64,000 bases of DNA from Sphaerosporella brunnea (lineage: Eukaryota; Ascomycota; Pezizomycetes; Pezizales; Pyronemataceae), in NCBI GenBank assembly GCA_008704415.1, contig VXIS01000125.1, forward strand, positions 57,253 to 121,252, in the 5' to 3' direction. Numbering within the stretch: the stretch's first letter is position 1; every line of letters starts with the position of its first letter. Shown in pieces: positions 1 through 11,204 of the stretch. Under the pieces are notes generated by a model. That model was not told the DNA's origin. It searched no databases and saw only the letters and a list, made by a program, of their open reading frames with translations. Made by a program: the position numbers and the translations under genes.

Positions 1-1165
1 GCGGTTACAGCAGAGGCGAGAAGGCCGCCCTATGCGATGTCAACAGCAGGAACCGCAGCCGCGGCTTCCGATGGACTCTATACGATCAGAGAAGCGAAGT
101 TTAGCTCCGACTGCTTGTGTTCAAGCCATTTCACCGTCCGCGATGATTCGGAGCCTGGAGGTCCTTGCCCGAGCTGCTCTATTGTGCAGTACGTCTTGAA
201 CCATGTGTAGCCGGCGATATGCAAAAGCGCGAGCATCACGCGTTTCGCGGCAGTAATGAGTACTGGTTCTCGGGTTGGTGCGTCCATCGTTGATCGCAGA
301 TATCGTGAGAGTTGGAGCACGTGAAAGGTTTTGCCGTTCGAGGGATCCGTGGTGTTGTACTGTGCCATCACGCCCAGGCGGGAGGACGGGAACTATGTAA
401 GGCGCCACTTGTCGAGGCGGAGCGCTAAGCCCTGGGGTGTTGGCTGGTGAAACATGCATGGCCGCGATTAATCGATTCGGTAGGCGCTTAGCTGCGCCGA
501 TTTTTATATAAGTTATCGCGCCTTCCTACGAAGCAGACCCTAAAAAAGACTATCCCGCATAGTGATGGTGAGATATAAAGCCCATTCCAATCGCTCAGAT
601 GCACACTCGCTTTGGAAACCGGTCGTCAGCCGTGACCCACTTCCCTGGGTGACGCACCATGACCAGAAACCCGAAAATCTGTGTTATTTTGCTTTTCCTT
701 TCCCGCCACTCTAGATCTGTTAGATCACCCGATTCTATAGCAATAAAAAGCAAACAGAAGGACCCACATTCCAAACCGGAGGCAGCGAGGGGGGACAAGC
801 CAGGGTCGGAGCGCCTGATAGAAACATCTCCGTGGCGCGCCGCCATTGGTACAACCACCCGCACTACCGAAGGTGGGTTTCAAAGATGCGGATGCTCCGG
901 CAAGCAGAACACGCCGACCCCAAATAAGACGCCCAAAAACACGGTAAATGTTCAAGTAAAGGATGTAGCAAAGCCACATTCAACAAATGCGACTTTTGTG
1001 GTCTCCCATCTGGCCACAGATTGACCACCTGTGCTAGGATGCGCGGTGTGGGCCTTCCAGGCTAGCACTCCCGTGCGTTTGTACGTTAATTGTGCACATC
1101 CTTCCTTTGCCTTTTTTTTTCTTTGGCAGATATGTACCCGTTCCGGAAATTCTTTGGTTTGAGGG
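1..1165. other. intergenic, no supported gene
   Basis: No gene model can be supported here. A 97-codon open frame on the minus strand (371 to 78) reads like protein in places, but it overlaps an equally long open frame in another minus-strand frame and has no recognised motif, splice partner or family. The rest holds AT-rich promoter-like sequence around 500-560 and nothing else I recognise. Confidence 0.4.
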
Positions 1166-1660
1166 TCGATTGTTTGTTTGTTTTAATCATTTTGCATTCG
1201 GCCGCTTGCGGCCATGGCATATAGGTACAGACTCATTGCCACCCCTAGGCATGTGGCCTACTCTGGGGCCCGCTCCTCTGAAGAAAAAAGAAATAAGGAA
1301 ATCATAAACATCGCACCAAGGAAATTCGTGATGTAATAGACAAAGGAAACAGATCTAGGCCCTATCTGGCCATATTGCTACACTTGTGCTGTCCAAGAAA
1401 GCCAACACCGCTTCCGTGCACCGGTCATCCGCCAGCAAGTCTCTCACCGACGTATTCGTCTTCCGCCTCTTCTTTCCCTTCTCTTGTGTGGCCTCCGCCA
1501 CCGTCCTCCACAGGGTTATTTGTTCTTTTCGCCACTTCCGGCACGTCTTAAAGAGATGGTCTCTGGTCTGACTTGGCTTGGAGGTGCAGAACCAACACTT
1601 GTTGTCCCCGCGTGGTTTGAGGGTCGAGTGCGCACTGAGATGTCTGAGCTACACAATTCT
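1166..1660 (-). mobile_element. LINE (non-LTR retrotransposon) 3'-end relic, copy A
   Basis: Read on the minus strand, about 1620 to 1383 encodes the terminal part of a fungal LINE polyprotein: a CWFC pair, then QTRDHLFKTC, a Trp-rich helix (RKWRKEQITLWRTV), and a closing segment RDLLADDRCTEAVLAFL. This matches the C-terminal cysteine motif and tail of Tad1-like LINE ORF2 proteins. An in-frame TAG lies upstream of the CWFC, so the copy is dead and 5'-truncated. The 3' UTR follows, with the palindrome GGCCGC-TT-GCGGCC at 1200-1213 and then a short CAAA-repeat tail at about 1170-1186. Copy B at 13.3-13.8 kb has the same order of parts. Confidence 0.75.
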
Positions 1661-2493
1661 CTGTTGAGCGAGTGACCCACCATGATTCACTCCTTCAAAG
1701 CCCCCCCAAAAAAAAAAACAGTTCAGCAAAAGCTCATGGGAATATTCCAATTCTTTTTTATACCACTACATCAGCAGAGCGTTTTTGCATCTGTTTGATA
1801 TTATACAGAATTATGAACTGCTTAGAGAAAGAGAGGACTATCACCACCTGCAACGTGAAGCTACCTACGTCCCCCCCCCCACTGTAAGCATGCCCCGACA
1901 AACCCCGCAGGCCAAATCCAAAAAGGACCGAGGTGGTGGTGTACGCGTGTACGTACTACATGTGCTTCCTATAGGCCCTCCATAGAACGACGGGAATTCG
2001 AGTAAGAGGAGAGAGGGAGTGTTATTTTAGTCAGTGTCTAGAGGATGATTACACGAGACGAGTCCGGGGCGGGAAACAATCACGTATTTTAGCTGGCAAT
2101 TCCAACTCCAACTTCCAGCTTCTCCCGCTCGGCCGCACACACCTTTCACCACAAATCGAAGTTCCACAAATCTAACCTCCACAAATCCGCACCCCCAAAT
2201 ACGGGCCCACCACAGAGAGGCCAAACCCACCAGCCCAACGCCATTACACATCCCCTTCACTTACACATCGCTCACTGACACCTCTGCACCCATCTCGACG
2301 GCTCGAGTGATGTCCCATGAACCCAACCAACAACTAATAACTGCAACAAGCTCCTGTGCTAGGGCCTGTAATACACGCTCCCAAGGTAGGTGTTTCCTCG
2401 GGTGGACTGGTAAGCCTAACCGAGTGATACATCATGAGCCATCGGAAAGGTATCGATAGAGTTTTTTGCATATCTACAGCCACCAGCAAGTAT
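1661..2493. other. intergenic, no supported gene
   Basis: Nothing coding is recognised. The segment holds homopolymer runs (C-run near 1868, A-run near 1705) and the presumed 3' flank and terminator region of RMT2, which is transcribed toward it. Confidence 0.4.
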
Positions 2494-3681
2494 CTACCCC
2501 ACAAACGTGCAAACCGGCAAGCGATACACGCCGCCGACATCCCAATACCTCCGCCTCACGCCGGTCCACGTCTGCTCTGGGAGTTCGATCTCGACGTCCG
2601 TCCAGATGGTATCCAACCCGGCCTCGAGTAGATCCAGCTCCACGACGCGGGTATATACATCCCAGCTGACCCTTCTATCTGCGCCCAGCCCGTGGAAAAA
2701 CGAGAACCGCCCGCCGTCCGGCGAGAGCAGCGCGAGGACGTATTCGGTAAAGAATTCTTTGAGCGCCGTGTACTCCTCCGCAAAGGTGTCGAAGTAGATG
2801 GCGTCGAAGGTTGTGCCGGCAGCGATGATAGGGGCGAGAGCCTGTCGTGTCAGTTGTTTGTTGGGAGTGGGGTTTTTGGGGTAGGGGAATACCTCTTGCC
2901 ACCGACCCTCAAGCACCTCCACGCCCCTCTTCTCATACCACCCATCTTGCCGCAACTTCTTCAACACATCCGGGTGCGCTTCAACGATAGTATGCCGCAC
3001 GTCCTCATCCTCTCCCCACATCTCGCGTAACCGTTCCTGGAACGCAGAGTCGACAATCCCCATGCCAAAGCCGACGTTGAGCACCCGCTTCCCCGTCGCC
3101 CCGGTAGGCAGAAGCTCCGCAACCGACCGCTGCATAATCTTCGCCTCCCACGCCATCATCACACCGTTGTCGTCTGCGTCCAGTAGCTTTGCGTCGTCGT
3201 AGTGTAGCGACGAGTCGAGGTATTGCGAGGAGGTCACATCTTTCTCCCCGTCCTCGGCTTCCGACTCGGAATCGGACGCCAACGCATCCCACCCCCCACC
3301 CAGCCGCCCCATCAACAGCTCCGCCCTCACTCCCGCCTCGACAAGGAGCTCGTACAGCTCCTTTACACTCCCGCCAAGGCGCCACGCCACACAGCCCGGC
3401 GTCTCGCCGTTGGCGTCGAGGTCATTCCATATCGCACCGTTTTGCAGCAGTAGGCGCACGGTGTCTTCGGCGGCAGTGACTTCGGTGTCGCTGGCGGACG
3501 GCGAGAGCGAGGCGACGGCGGCGTGCAGCGGGGTGGTGAGTGTGATCGGGTGTTGGAGTGTTGCCGGATGGGTCTTGAGGAGGAGTGTGAGGCGCGCGAG
3601 GTCATGGGATGCGGCGGCGGAGAGGAGGGAGGTGGTGGCTTCGTCTGGGACATCTGCCGGCGGTGGGGCGTCGCTGGACAT
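2494..3681 (-). CDS. Protein arginine N-methyltransferase 2 (Rmt2 family), 2 exons
   Basis: S-adenosylmethionine-dependent enzyme; in yeast Rmt2 methylates the delta nitrogen of an arginine in ribosomal protein Rpl12. Seen here: an ankyrin-like N-terminal half (about residues 15-115, with LHAAVASLS and NGETPGCVAWR), an acidic linker near 137-147, then the methyltransferase fold with the SAM loop LNVGFGMGIVD (201-211), the acidic post-I motif VEAHP (233-237) and FDAIYFDTFAEEY after the splice. The start chosen is the Met beginning MSSDAPPP; an in-frame Met 29 codons upstream would add a low-complexity leader. A 51-nt intron (2892-2842; GTATTC donor, CTGAC branch, CAG acceptor) is in phase 0, so the unspliced frame stays open (395 versus 378 residues). 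Its 17 encoded residues are Pro/Asn-rich and interrupt the conserved block, so splicing is favoured. It lies 233 bp downstream of LSM12, same strand. Confidence 0.92.
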   Translation of the reverse strand: MSSDAPPPADVPDEATTSLLSAAASHDLARLTLLLKTHPATLQHPITLTTPLHAAVASLSPSASDTEVTAAEDTVRLLLQNGAIWNDLDANGETPGCVAWRLGGSVKELYELLVEAGVRAELLMGRLGGGWDALASDSESEAEDGEKDVTSSQYLDSSLHYDDAKLLDADDNGVMMAWEAKIMQRSVAELLPTGATGKRVLNVGFGMGIVDSAFQERLREMWGEDEDVRHTIVEAHPDVLKKLRQDGWYEKRGVEVLEGRWQEVFPYPKNPTPNKQLTRQALAPIIAAGTTFDAIYFDTFAEEYTALKEFFTEYVLALLSPDGGRFSFFHGLGADRRVSWDVYTRVVELDLLEAGLDTIWTDVEIELPEQTWTGVRRRYWDVGGVYRLPVCTFVG

Positions 3682-3914
3682 GCCTGGTGGGGTGGGATGA
3701 TGCAAATTGAGTCGTGAGTTGTTAGTTAGAGTAGAGTTCCGGGTAACTTTCAGATCACGCGATATCACTCATAGGTAAGGGATCACACGTATTGAACCCA
3801 ATTAGCAACAAACAGAAGACCTCCCATGCTAAGAAGACCCCCAGACATCACTCCTCCATGTCGGAGCCTTGCGACATTGCTCTCCGATTGTCCGAACTAT
3901 TTCCACCCGCACGA

Positions 3915-4653
3915 CTAACCGCCCTTTCTCTCAGCCGAAACCGGCGTCGCAGTTCTCCGCCCGCTCTCGAGCTTCCGTCTCTCTCCTTCGAGCTGGGATT
4001 GTTAGTACGAGACTGAAGATCGATTTCCTCAATACGTACCACCTGCTTGACCCTCTTGACCGCCTTCTGGTCGTTCCCCTTGACGTCGCTGATGCCGTAC
4101 GGCTCGGCGATGATGACCGTCTCCAGAACAACAATCTGCTTCTCAGCCCATCTGCACGGCATGCTGTCCTGTAGTCAGCCAAAGCATCCACAGCTCGGCC
4201 GCGAAACTCACGTGCGACTCAACGCATCGAAAATATCCTGGCCCTCCTTGGTGACGCCCTTCCCGATCCTCGCCAGCCTCTTCGCCTCTTCCGCCACCAG
4301 CTGCGCCTCGGTCTTGCCGGCCGGCGCAGCACCGACACGGCCGATCCTGGGCTCGGCAGCGGAGAAGCCTTTGCTCTGCGGCGCGCCGCCGATCACGGAG
4401 ACGTCTTTGAGAAAAGAGATCTTGACGATGCGGATGTCGTGCTGGTTCGCCGGGGTCGACGCGGTGAGCAGGGTTACGGTCGAGGTCAACGGGTCGTACG
4501 CGTAGATTGTGCCGGTGATGGTGTCGTCGAGGATGGTGGTCACCTTGACGCTGCAATCGATTAGAGAGAAGGAATAGCAGTCAGACTCCGGTGGGAGACG
4601 TACCGCAAACCTAAGGCCCAGTCCAGCGCGGACAGGCTCGGGTTGTAGCCTGC

Positions 4654-4701
<48 letters not shown>

Positions 4702-4743
4702 GCGGCTCGCGGCGGACGCGGCGGCGGTGGTGCGGCGGTCCAT
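3915..4743 (-). CDS. LSM12 homolog with polyglutamine N-terminus, 4 exons
   Basis: Lsm12 proteins carry an Lsm fold followed by an anticodon-binding-like domain and act with the ataxin-2 homolog Pbp1 in RNA metabolism. Exons 4743-4604, 4550-4212, 4163-4040 and 3992-3915 splice to 226 residues. The introns are 53, 48 and 47 bp; intron 3 has GTACGT, TACTAAC and CCCAG. Residues 15-30 are 16 glutamines from a CAG-type repeat (plus-strand CTG/TTG). The Lsm part reads LGLRVKVTTILDDTITG and continues through YAYDPLTSTVTLLT. The second domain reads IFDALSRTMPCRW and ends in RVKQVLEGERRKLESG. Splicing brings LGLR next to VKVTT and RVKQV next to LEGERRKLE, which supports all three introns. Upstream (4861-4890) lies a GTC/GAC trinucleotide run, probably in the 5' UTR. 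Confidence 0.9.
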
Positions 4744-5580
4744 TTTCGTGGACGTGTCGTTGAGGGGGAATTAGGGAGGGAGAGTTAAAGAGCGACTCGA
4801 TCGGATGGACGGGATACCACGACGGACCCGGGACGTGAGAGCTGGAGTCGTGTCGTCGTCAACTCGTGTCGTCGTCGTCGTCGTCGTCGATCGCGAGACG
4901 GGGGGGTTTTAGGGGGTGAAGGTGGCTTGGGTGGGGTGGGGGGTGGTGGGATTAGGCGATGACGCGGGTAAGAGAGAGAGTGTGTGAGTGAGAGCCGCAA
5001 AAGAGAGAAATACAGAAGAGCAAGAAAAAGCAGCAATAAAGATCGAGATCAAGATGAAAATGAATTCGCGATGAAATGATGGATTGCTGCTGTCAATTTC
5101 TGCTGAGCTGAGTTGGTCGCTGAGCATGTGCACGTGGAAGAGGAGACCAAAGGGAATCCGTAGAGCAAAGGCAACGGAGATGTCAATTGTGTTCTATTCA
5201 CTCCATCAAATGTGTTCATATATTCGTATATATGTATATGTAAGTACTTTCAACCCTTCCTTCCACCCAGCTCTCTACCCGTCGCGCTACTCCGCAGCCA
5301 CTCCGAATACACCTATGTACATACTTTATGTATATACCCCGGATTTGAGGGGCTCTACTCTGCGTGAGTGTAATAAATAATACTTGTCGGAAGAATAGTT
5401 GAAGAATTGAATTCATTGAATTCATTATGTATGTACATTCGCCGGCGAGTGATGCACGTGACAAACTTAGCTTCATGAGATTCGTGTGTTGATTCGTTTC
5501 ATTCAATCTCTACATCAATAGAGTATACGTATCTACATAGTTACTCTCTCCTCAATTGCATGCGGCCCGCTGAAACACGT

Positions 5581-5721
5581 GAGATCACTCGACTTTGATT
5601 CTTTGAACCCAGCTTTAGTTTATGTCTAACTATTATATAAGGATTACTTGAGGAGAGGTTTTCGTCCGGACACGGTTTTTTTTGAGAAAACACCAGTGTC
5701 CGATCGATCATGGTGTTTACT
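5581..5721 (+). repeat. dispersed repeat, copy 1
   Basis: About 140 bp starting near ATCACTCGACTTTG and ending near GATCATGGTGTTTAC. A diverged direct copy lies at 7593-7892. The two copies share the start block, a TTTATG(T/C)CTAAC block and the end block. Copy 1 has no hairpin insertion and shows the empty site. Confidence 0.6.
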
Positions 5722-7592
5722 AAACAAATCTGATATCACTACTAGTATTTCCCCTAGGCGTGAAATAGTCATTTATTTATACATTACTGTTGGGGAAACG
5801 CCAGTTGGAAAGGCTAGGTGACAAGTAGGACTTGCCGACTGAGTTGCTCCTCTCAGCAAGCTTCTAACGTCGGGGGAATGGCCACGCCACCATGCTCATG
5901 CTCATATGAGCATGGCTCCTCCACACTCTCCGTCTCCCAAAATAAAGGGACCAATGTATATATCTGGTCATACATAATCCTCACGCGCACGGAGAGCTAT
6001 CCCTTTGCTTGTTAATTCAGGCTAACGTAGGGCGATTTTTGGTTGGTGGTGATGAATTAAAATCTGATCCCTGAAATGGTGCGTGCCAGAAAAACATCGA
6101 GCAGGTAGGTGCATATGCAGAGACAATGGAGACAACATCGTCCTTGACCACAAATAGCCAACCCCGTCATCCTAGGGCCTAAATCCGTGCGAGAGCCTGA
6201 ATCCAAGTACAAGGATGATTTTTGAATCCTGTGGCGTTTGGCATGACGGATTGGACGGTGACACCTTGTCGCGGTGATGGTATGGTATTCACGCAAAGAG
6301 GCGGGACTGGAGGGCGATACTTTAACATTTCTGGATGAATTGCCCTAACATAGGTTTCACCAGGGAACCTTTCTCAGAAAACGTTTTCCTACTACATATG
6401 CCAGCATGTTAGTATTCCCATTATCAAGATAAGCACTTGCCGGCCGTCCTCAAGTGCACTACTTTCCTGCTGAGCATGTCCAGTGTTCGCAATAACCGGC
6501 CATTCCCACGGGCTGGGTCATGGGGCTGCCTTGGCAGCAGGTCATGGCTCTTTGACTGCAAGCCCTTCGGTCCGGCTGGGCTGGGTCATGAACACAAAGT
6601 CTAACCATTTCTCGCACTACCCCTGCCGAGTTACAGGTATAATTGTATATGACAGCTAATATGTATGCCGTAATGAGCACTCTGTGACTCAAAGTTGATG
6701 CAGCAAAGAACTGGTTCTGCGGCTACTCGCCCACTGCGTGCAGATATTTTTGTCGATGGAAATCTCCTGGGCAGCGCCCTGCGTTGCTCTGATCATTCAA
6801 GGGAGTTCTCGATCACGACCGGGCTTTTTTGGTCGGCCTGGGCCGAAGCGGGTTTTTAGTTTCACCAGCCGACCCGATCTCAGAGGTCAGCGCAGGCTGG
6901 CTGTTGAGAACACTGGGCATGTCACGGAGCAAGTCTCATAGGCAAGCCTATGAGCTAGAAACCTGTGCATGTGCCATGTGGAGAGGTCGTGGATAGAACA
7001 TTGAGATTAGACTGTATCGGTGAGTGGTACGTTGGTGGGAGGAGAGGATCAAGGGTGACGCTGGGAAAATGCTTTCTTGTTGCGAGTGAGAGGGGGTTTA
7101 TTCCATCTTGAAGGAAGGATCCACGCTGGAATACAAGAATGTGGGGGCTTATCGGCCTTTACGTATTCCCCACATGGAGCAGCCAGGGGTTCCAGTAGCC
7201 TTACCCAACGACTGGGCGGGCTATGGCTGTCACCGGCGGTCGAGAAAGTCGGACAGGCAGTTGGACGCCGCTGTGGAAACTCCAGCTATGCTGCCACAAA
7301 GCGAGAATTTCTAGTGGCAACAGTTCTAAGTACTGAAAGGACGTGTTAAATGATGAACTCGGGTTTCTCCACCGTGACCTTACACTACCCGATTCTCTCG
7401 TCGCATGTCATTCACCGTCGCTAGCTCAGTTATGTACCTCTCAAGTTCACATTTTATGCGGGCTCCATTCTGCAAGAGCAAGCGCCATCTGCAGAGCCCC
7501 ACCTTGAATCGGAATTTTAAGAATTGGGGTTTACAGCTTCTTGAAAAACTCAACACCATCGCTGCGAGGGCTGGTGAATAGCTGAAGCATGC

Positions 7593-7892
7593 GATATCAC
7601 TCGACTTTTGAATCAGACATCAGTTTATGCCTAACCATTACATATATAATTGTTCTATCCTGCTGAACAAACATCTTGGCGACCAACTGGCCGGCCGGCC
7701 GAGCAAACAATCGACAAAAACACCACAACACGATTCACTATCCATTTGCTCGGCGGGCCGGCTAGTTGGTCGGCGGTACAGTTTGCTCAGTAGGATAGAA
7801 CATTATCATTAACCATTATTTGAGCAGAGAGGCTTTTGTCCAAATATGAATTTTGCGCAAACACCGGTTTCTAATTGATCATGGTGTTTACC
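7593..7892 (+). repeat. dispersed repeat, copy 2, interrupted by a MITE
   Basis: Diverged copy of 5581-5721. It shares ATCACTCGAC at the left and TTGATCATGGTGTTTAC at the right. The central 150 bp (7652-7801) is an inserted hairpin absent from copy 1; removing it leaves about 150 bp, close to the length of copy 1. Confidence 0.6.
7652..7801. mobile_element. MITE-like hairpin element (150 bp)
   Basis: The ends are inverted copies. The left arm starts GTTCTATCCTGCTGAACAAAC and the right arm, reverse-complemented, starts GTTCTATCCTACTGAGCAAAC. Similarity continues inward for about 55 bp through a GC-rich GACCAACT...CCGGCC block. It has no coding capacity. The empty-site comparison with 5581-5721 defines it as an insertion. 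AT-rich target sequence lies on both sides, but a clear target duplication cannot be fixed. Confidence 0.7.
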
Positions 7893-8429
7893 ACCGGATA
7901 TCCTTTTTGTGGCGACTGTTTTCTAGAAAACCCGTGATTATAAATATATTTCCGCCGTACGAGCACCATGTGACGGTCGTAGTCTCATTGATGCTCTGCC
8001 GTCTGAGAAAGCGCCACGCAATAGTCATATGACGATTTTTAAAAAATACCTCTCAGGTACCGCGAGTAATGGACGTGGCTTAGTGACTTTGCCTCTGCGG
8101 CTTAGCGACTTCGCCAGGTGGCCAAGTGACTTTGCCACTATCCCATCTATCTACCCGAGATTCTACGGTGTGTACCAGGTTGTGAACAAAAGTAACCGCT
8201 GTGACACAAGCCCACACCCGGACCCAACCACTACCAAGTGCTTGAACCTATCGTCGCACCCGCCTTCGCTGGTGCACTAGGCTGGGCCATTCAGCAGAAG
8301 AGGAGGACTGCGGATTATACGTTGGAGACCATGCGCCATATCATGGCACATGGAAAATGCTGGTTGATGTGAAGAAGCAGCTGGGGATGTCCCACGACTT
8401 TTGTCCATAACCTCGTATATGTAGGTATG

Positions 8430-8699
8430 TGTCAGTCACTACCGATGTGCACATCACGGGCTTGCTGGGTTGTCTGAGTGCGAGGCTGTGACGCACGATG
8501 AGAGGATCTAGACGGCCAGTTTTATAAGTGAGATTGCACCGAGAGTATGGAAAGGCTATATAGGTGCTATTGTGGCTTTTCTGTAACTCTCAACTGCCTC
8601 GCCCCCCCCCCCCCCGAGAGATTTCCACGCGGTATTGCTTTCAATTACTCTATGTACACTTGTCACTGCCCTTGGCGCCGGCTGCCAGAACGAAAAAGC
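8430..8699. repeat. 3' flank of the deaminase-like gene, duplicated at 13.9-14.4 kb
   Basis: Blocks here (GTCACTACCGATGTGCACATC near 8436, GGCTTGCTGGGTTGTC near 8459, CACCGAGAGTATGG near 8535, CGGTATTGCTTTCAA near 8630) recur in the same order at 13.93-14.38 kb. A C-homopolymer lies at about 8602-8616. This is the downstream flank of the gene at 8700-9774. Confidence 0.7.
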
Positions 8700-9774
8700 T
8701 TATACTAGCTGAAAGTTTGCGAGAGTGCCACCGTTGGTGTTGATGAGCTCCGCGCAGTTATCACAAGGATGCATGCGCGCGGTATCCCATAGTGTTGAGC
8801 CAAATGCAGCATCGTATGGCGTTTGCGGCGTGCGCGGGGTGCATTTCGCCACCTTGACCGCAATACCCTGCGCATTGCCCCTGGTAAAGGTCGAATTCTG
8901 GCTTCTCGGGGCATCAGCACACCATTCAATACTTTCAGCAGCACGAGGAGGGTATACGTCAAAATGTAAAGAAACGGATACGTTTCCCCACAATTCCCAA
9001 AATGCGTGCCGGCGGCCCCGTCGGCATGGATTTTTGGAGAGTCATTGAAAGCTCCCCACGGCGGATGCAACAATCCTCCCCCATTGACGTAGTTGAACCG
9101 CGTCTGCTTCACCAAGTTCGGCCAGTTTCCGCCGTTGTCATACCCCTGTGCACTTGCGCCTAGGAATGAGTGGGTTGCACCGCCCACCACCCCCCAGGTT
9201 ATTTGTGCCACTGTGGGTGTTTTGCCCTTGGAGGCGGCGAGCGTTCCACACCAGCGGGCATAAACCGCGACGAGAGGGAGGTGGTAGTTTCGGGCAGTGG
9301 CGTTGGCGGGTGCCGGGCCGCAAAGCGAAAGGAACACGCCTAGAAGGTCGAACATTAGGAAGTACCGCTCCTGCTTTGCGACCCAGGGGATGGCGTTGGT
9401 CGGGCTGAGGGCTACTACGCCCTGTTGACGCAGGAGCTGTTGCCGTGGCGTGTCGCGTATATAGAGGGCTCCGTCAGGGACTCTGTTGATTCGCTGAGTA
9501 TGTTGTTATGATGCACTGGGGGATGGAGAGCTCACCCTAAGGCAACGATGTTGTCTCGTAACATCGCCAGGTGCTGCCGGTTCGCGTCGGGTACGCCATA
9601 GTTACCGGGATTGGCGACAACGGCGTTGAGAAACCCGTAGATCTATCGTAGTCATTAGAGAGGCTGGGGCCCAAGGGAATGCGAGTGCAGACGAACCTCT
9701 TGTTTTGTGTATACGTACGCCGTGGAAAGAGGTAGACGGCCATTGAACGCCGTGAGAGGAGTGAAAGCTTGCAT
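8700..9774 (-). CDS. Putative zinc-dependent deaminase-fold protein, 4 exons
   Basis: Exons 9774-9697, 9642-9536, 9482-8982 and 8931-8700 give 305 residues. The introns are 54, 53 and 50 bp with GT...AG ends, and every junction keeps the frame. The last two exons bring NCGET (Cys226-Gly-Glu228) and HPCDNC (Pro284-Cys285-x2-Cys288) into one chain. CxE plus PCxxC is the zinc-binding and catalytic signature of the cytidine deaminase superfamily. The N-terminal half (IYGFLNAVVANPGNYG, then PWVAKQERYFLMFDLLG) matches nothing I recognise. The start is the Met of MQAFTPL in exon 1. There is no clear signal peptide or membrane span. The substrate is unknown. The gap of about 56 residues between CxE and PCxxC is long for the family, so the assignment is inferred from the motif alone. 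A deletion relic lies 5 kb away. Confidence 0.7.
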
Positions 9775-11204
9775 TGTGCTGGTGGAGGAGATGGAAGTTT
9801 GAAGTACGCACACCGGGTTAAGCAGAAGCTTGAGACGGGCTGTCACGCTGACGGACTGAATATACAGGGTGGTTTTTATATGTTGGTGTCTCGAGGGACA
9901 AAGCCTCCAGCTTTGGCAGCCATTGGGGAAGGTGGGGTTGAATGAGCTGACAAGGAAGAGTGTAGGAACGCTGGACGAAATGATTGGTCTGCGGTTGTGG
10001 ATTCAGGTGATGATAGCATGCAAGTGGATCTCGATTCTTTCTCTTTCAGCTGTTCTTTCTTTCAGCTGTTGTTACTTTCAGCTGTTGTTACTCTCAGCTG
10101 TTGTTACTTTCAGCTGTTGTTACTTTCAGCTGTTGTTTCTTTCAGCTCGTCGATGATGATAGGAAGTTGATGCGACCCCACTCGGCAGATGAGGGATTAT
10201 ACTCGGATATGGATGTTCCAATTGGAACTCGATCTGGAATGAAGAATAAGCGCAGCGGAACAGCGCTACCGACCTATATGCAGATATGCACAGAAAGCCA
10301 GAAAAATACACTGTCTTGACATTTATACCTTCCTTAATTCTGCTATATACTGATCTCTAGACCTCACCCTGTTGATTTAGAACCCCTGTAGTTGTCCAAT
10401 TTTCGCTTCCCTCTCCGAGTAGCATGGGAAGTCGTTGATCAGGTCGGAGCGGCGATGTGAGCAAGTTGCCGGCCCTCGTTGCTTGAATGCACCCTTTGGC
10501 TCGGTGGACGCAAAGTACTAGTACCAGATGGCGTTTCCGGGATAAAGGTCCTTGCGGGGAAGCGGCCATCACTGCATGCAAGGGCAAGTAACCAAGGGAT
10601 TCATTGGCTTCTTCAGCTTCTCCTGGCAGTTTCTTGTTCGGCGAGCATTTTCGTTTGCGCACATTTGACGATCTAGATCGTCGACCGCTTTCAGCCGACG
10701 GCATCGCGGAGCACTTATAGGCTCACATATTGCATGATGTTGCCGCCCCCGCTTCCGAGTGAGCAAACAAGTAACACCTGGCGAATTGATTGGCGCTAAA
10801 TCCCGCACATGCAGAGCGGGTCGGGAAACGATATCTTAGACAGTCGTGCAGCAGCTGAGAAGCGAGCTGAGATTTTAGTTGAGCAGCGGCCGACGAAAGC
10901 AGGCGGGGCCGCCTGTGGTATGATGAACCGAAAAAAAAAACAAAAAAGAAGCATCGGCTGACGCGTTCCGCATCAAGTGGTCGCCATTGCGTAATGTCGT
11001 CGCAAACTCTGTGCGAGCTGAAGAAGTGGGGTCATAGCCAAGCTTTTGCATCTCAAAAAAATGGGGGGCAGCTAATCCGGAGGAGACGACGGTCTGTTAA
11101 ATATATCGCTCCAAATCCAAATTTTACCCTATCGACTGCTTTTCAAGCGTGTGTCGTTCCGCGCTCAACATCCACGTTTCCCCAAATACACTTACTCGCG
11201 CATC
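9775..11204. other. intergenic with a short minisatellite
   Basis: No gene recognised. It holds the promoter side of the deaminase-like gene (9775-9870), the TTTCAGCTG minisatellite (separate entry), and the upstream region of the small orphan at 11205, including an A-rich run near 10930. Confidence 0.4.
10043..10147 (+). repeat. minisatellite, period about 16 bp (TTTCAGCTGTTGTTAC)
   Basis: About seven tandem units of TTTCAGCTGTTGTTAC with one-base variants, bounded by TCTTTCTC at the left and CTCGTCGATG at the right. Each unit carries a pyrimidine tract plus CAG. It lies in non-coding DNA upstream of the deaminase-like gene. Confidence 0.85.

Larger units (their letters stand above)
5131..8429. 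other. intergenic, repeat-bearing
   Basis: No gene recognised over 3.3 kb. It contains a diverged direct repeat pair (5581-5721 and 7593-7892), the second copy carrying a 150-bp hairpin insertion (separate entry). Several short frames exist but none has a domain or splice partner. Confidence 0.4.

Noticed and set aside
78..459. Two overlapping minus-strand frames at the left edge
   Set aside because: Neither shows splice signals or motifs; they cannot both be coding and nothing selects one.
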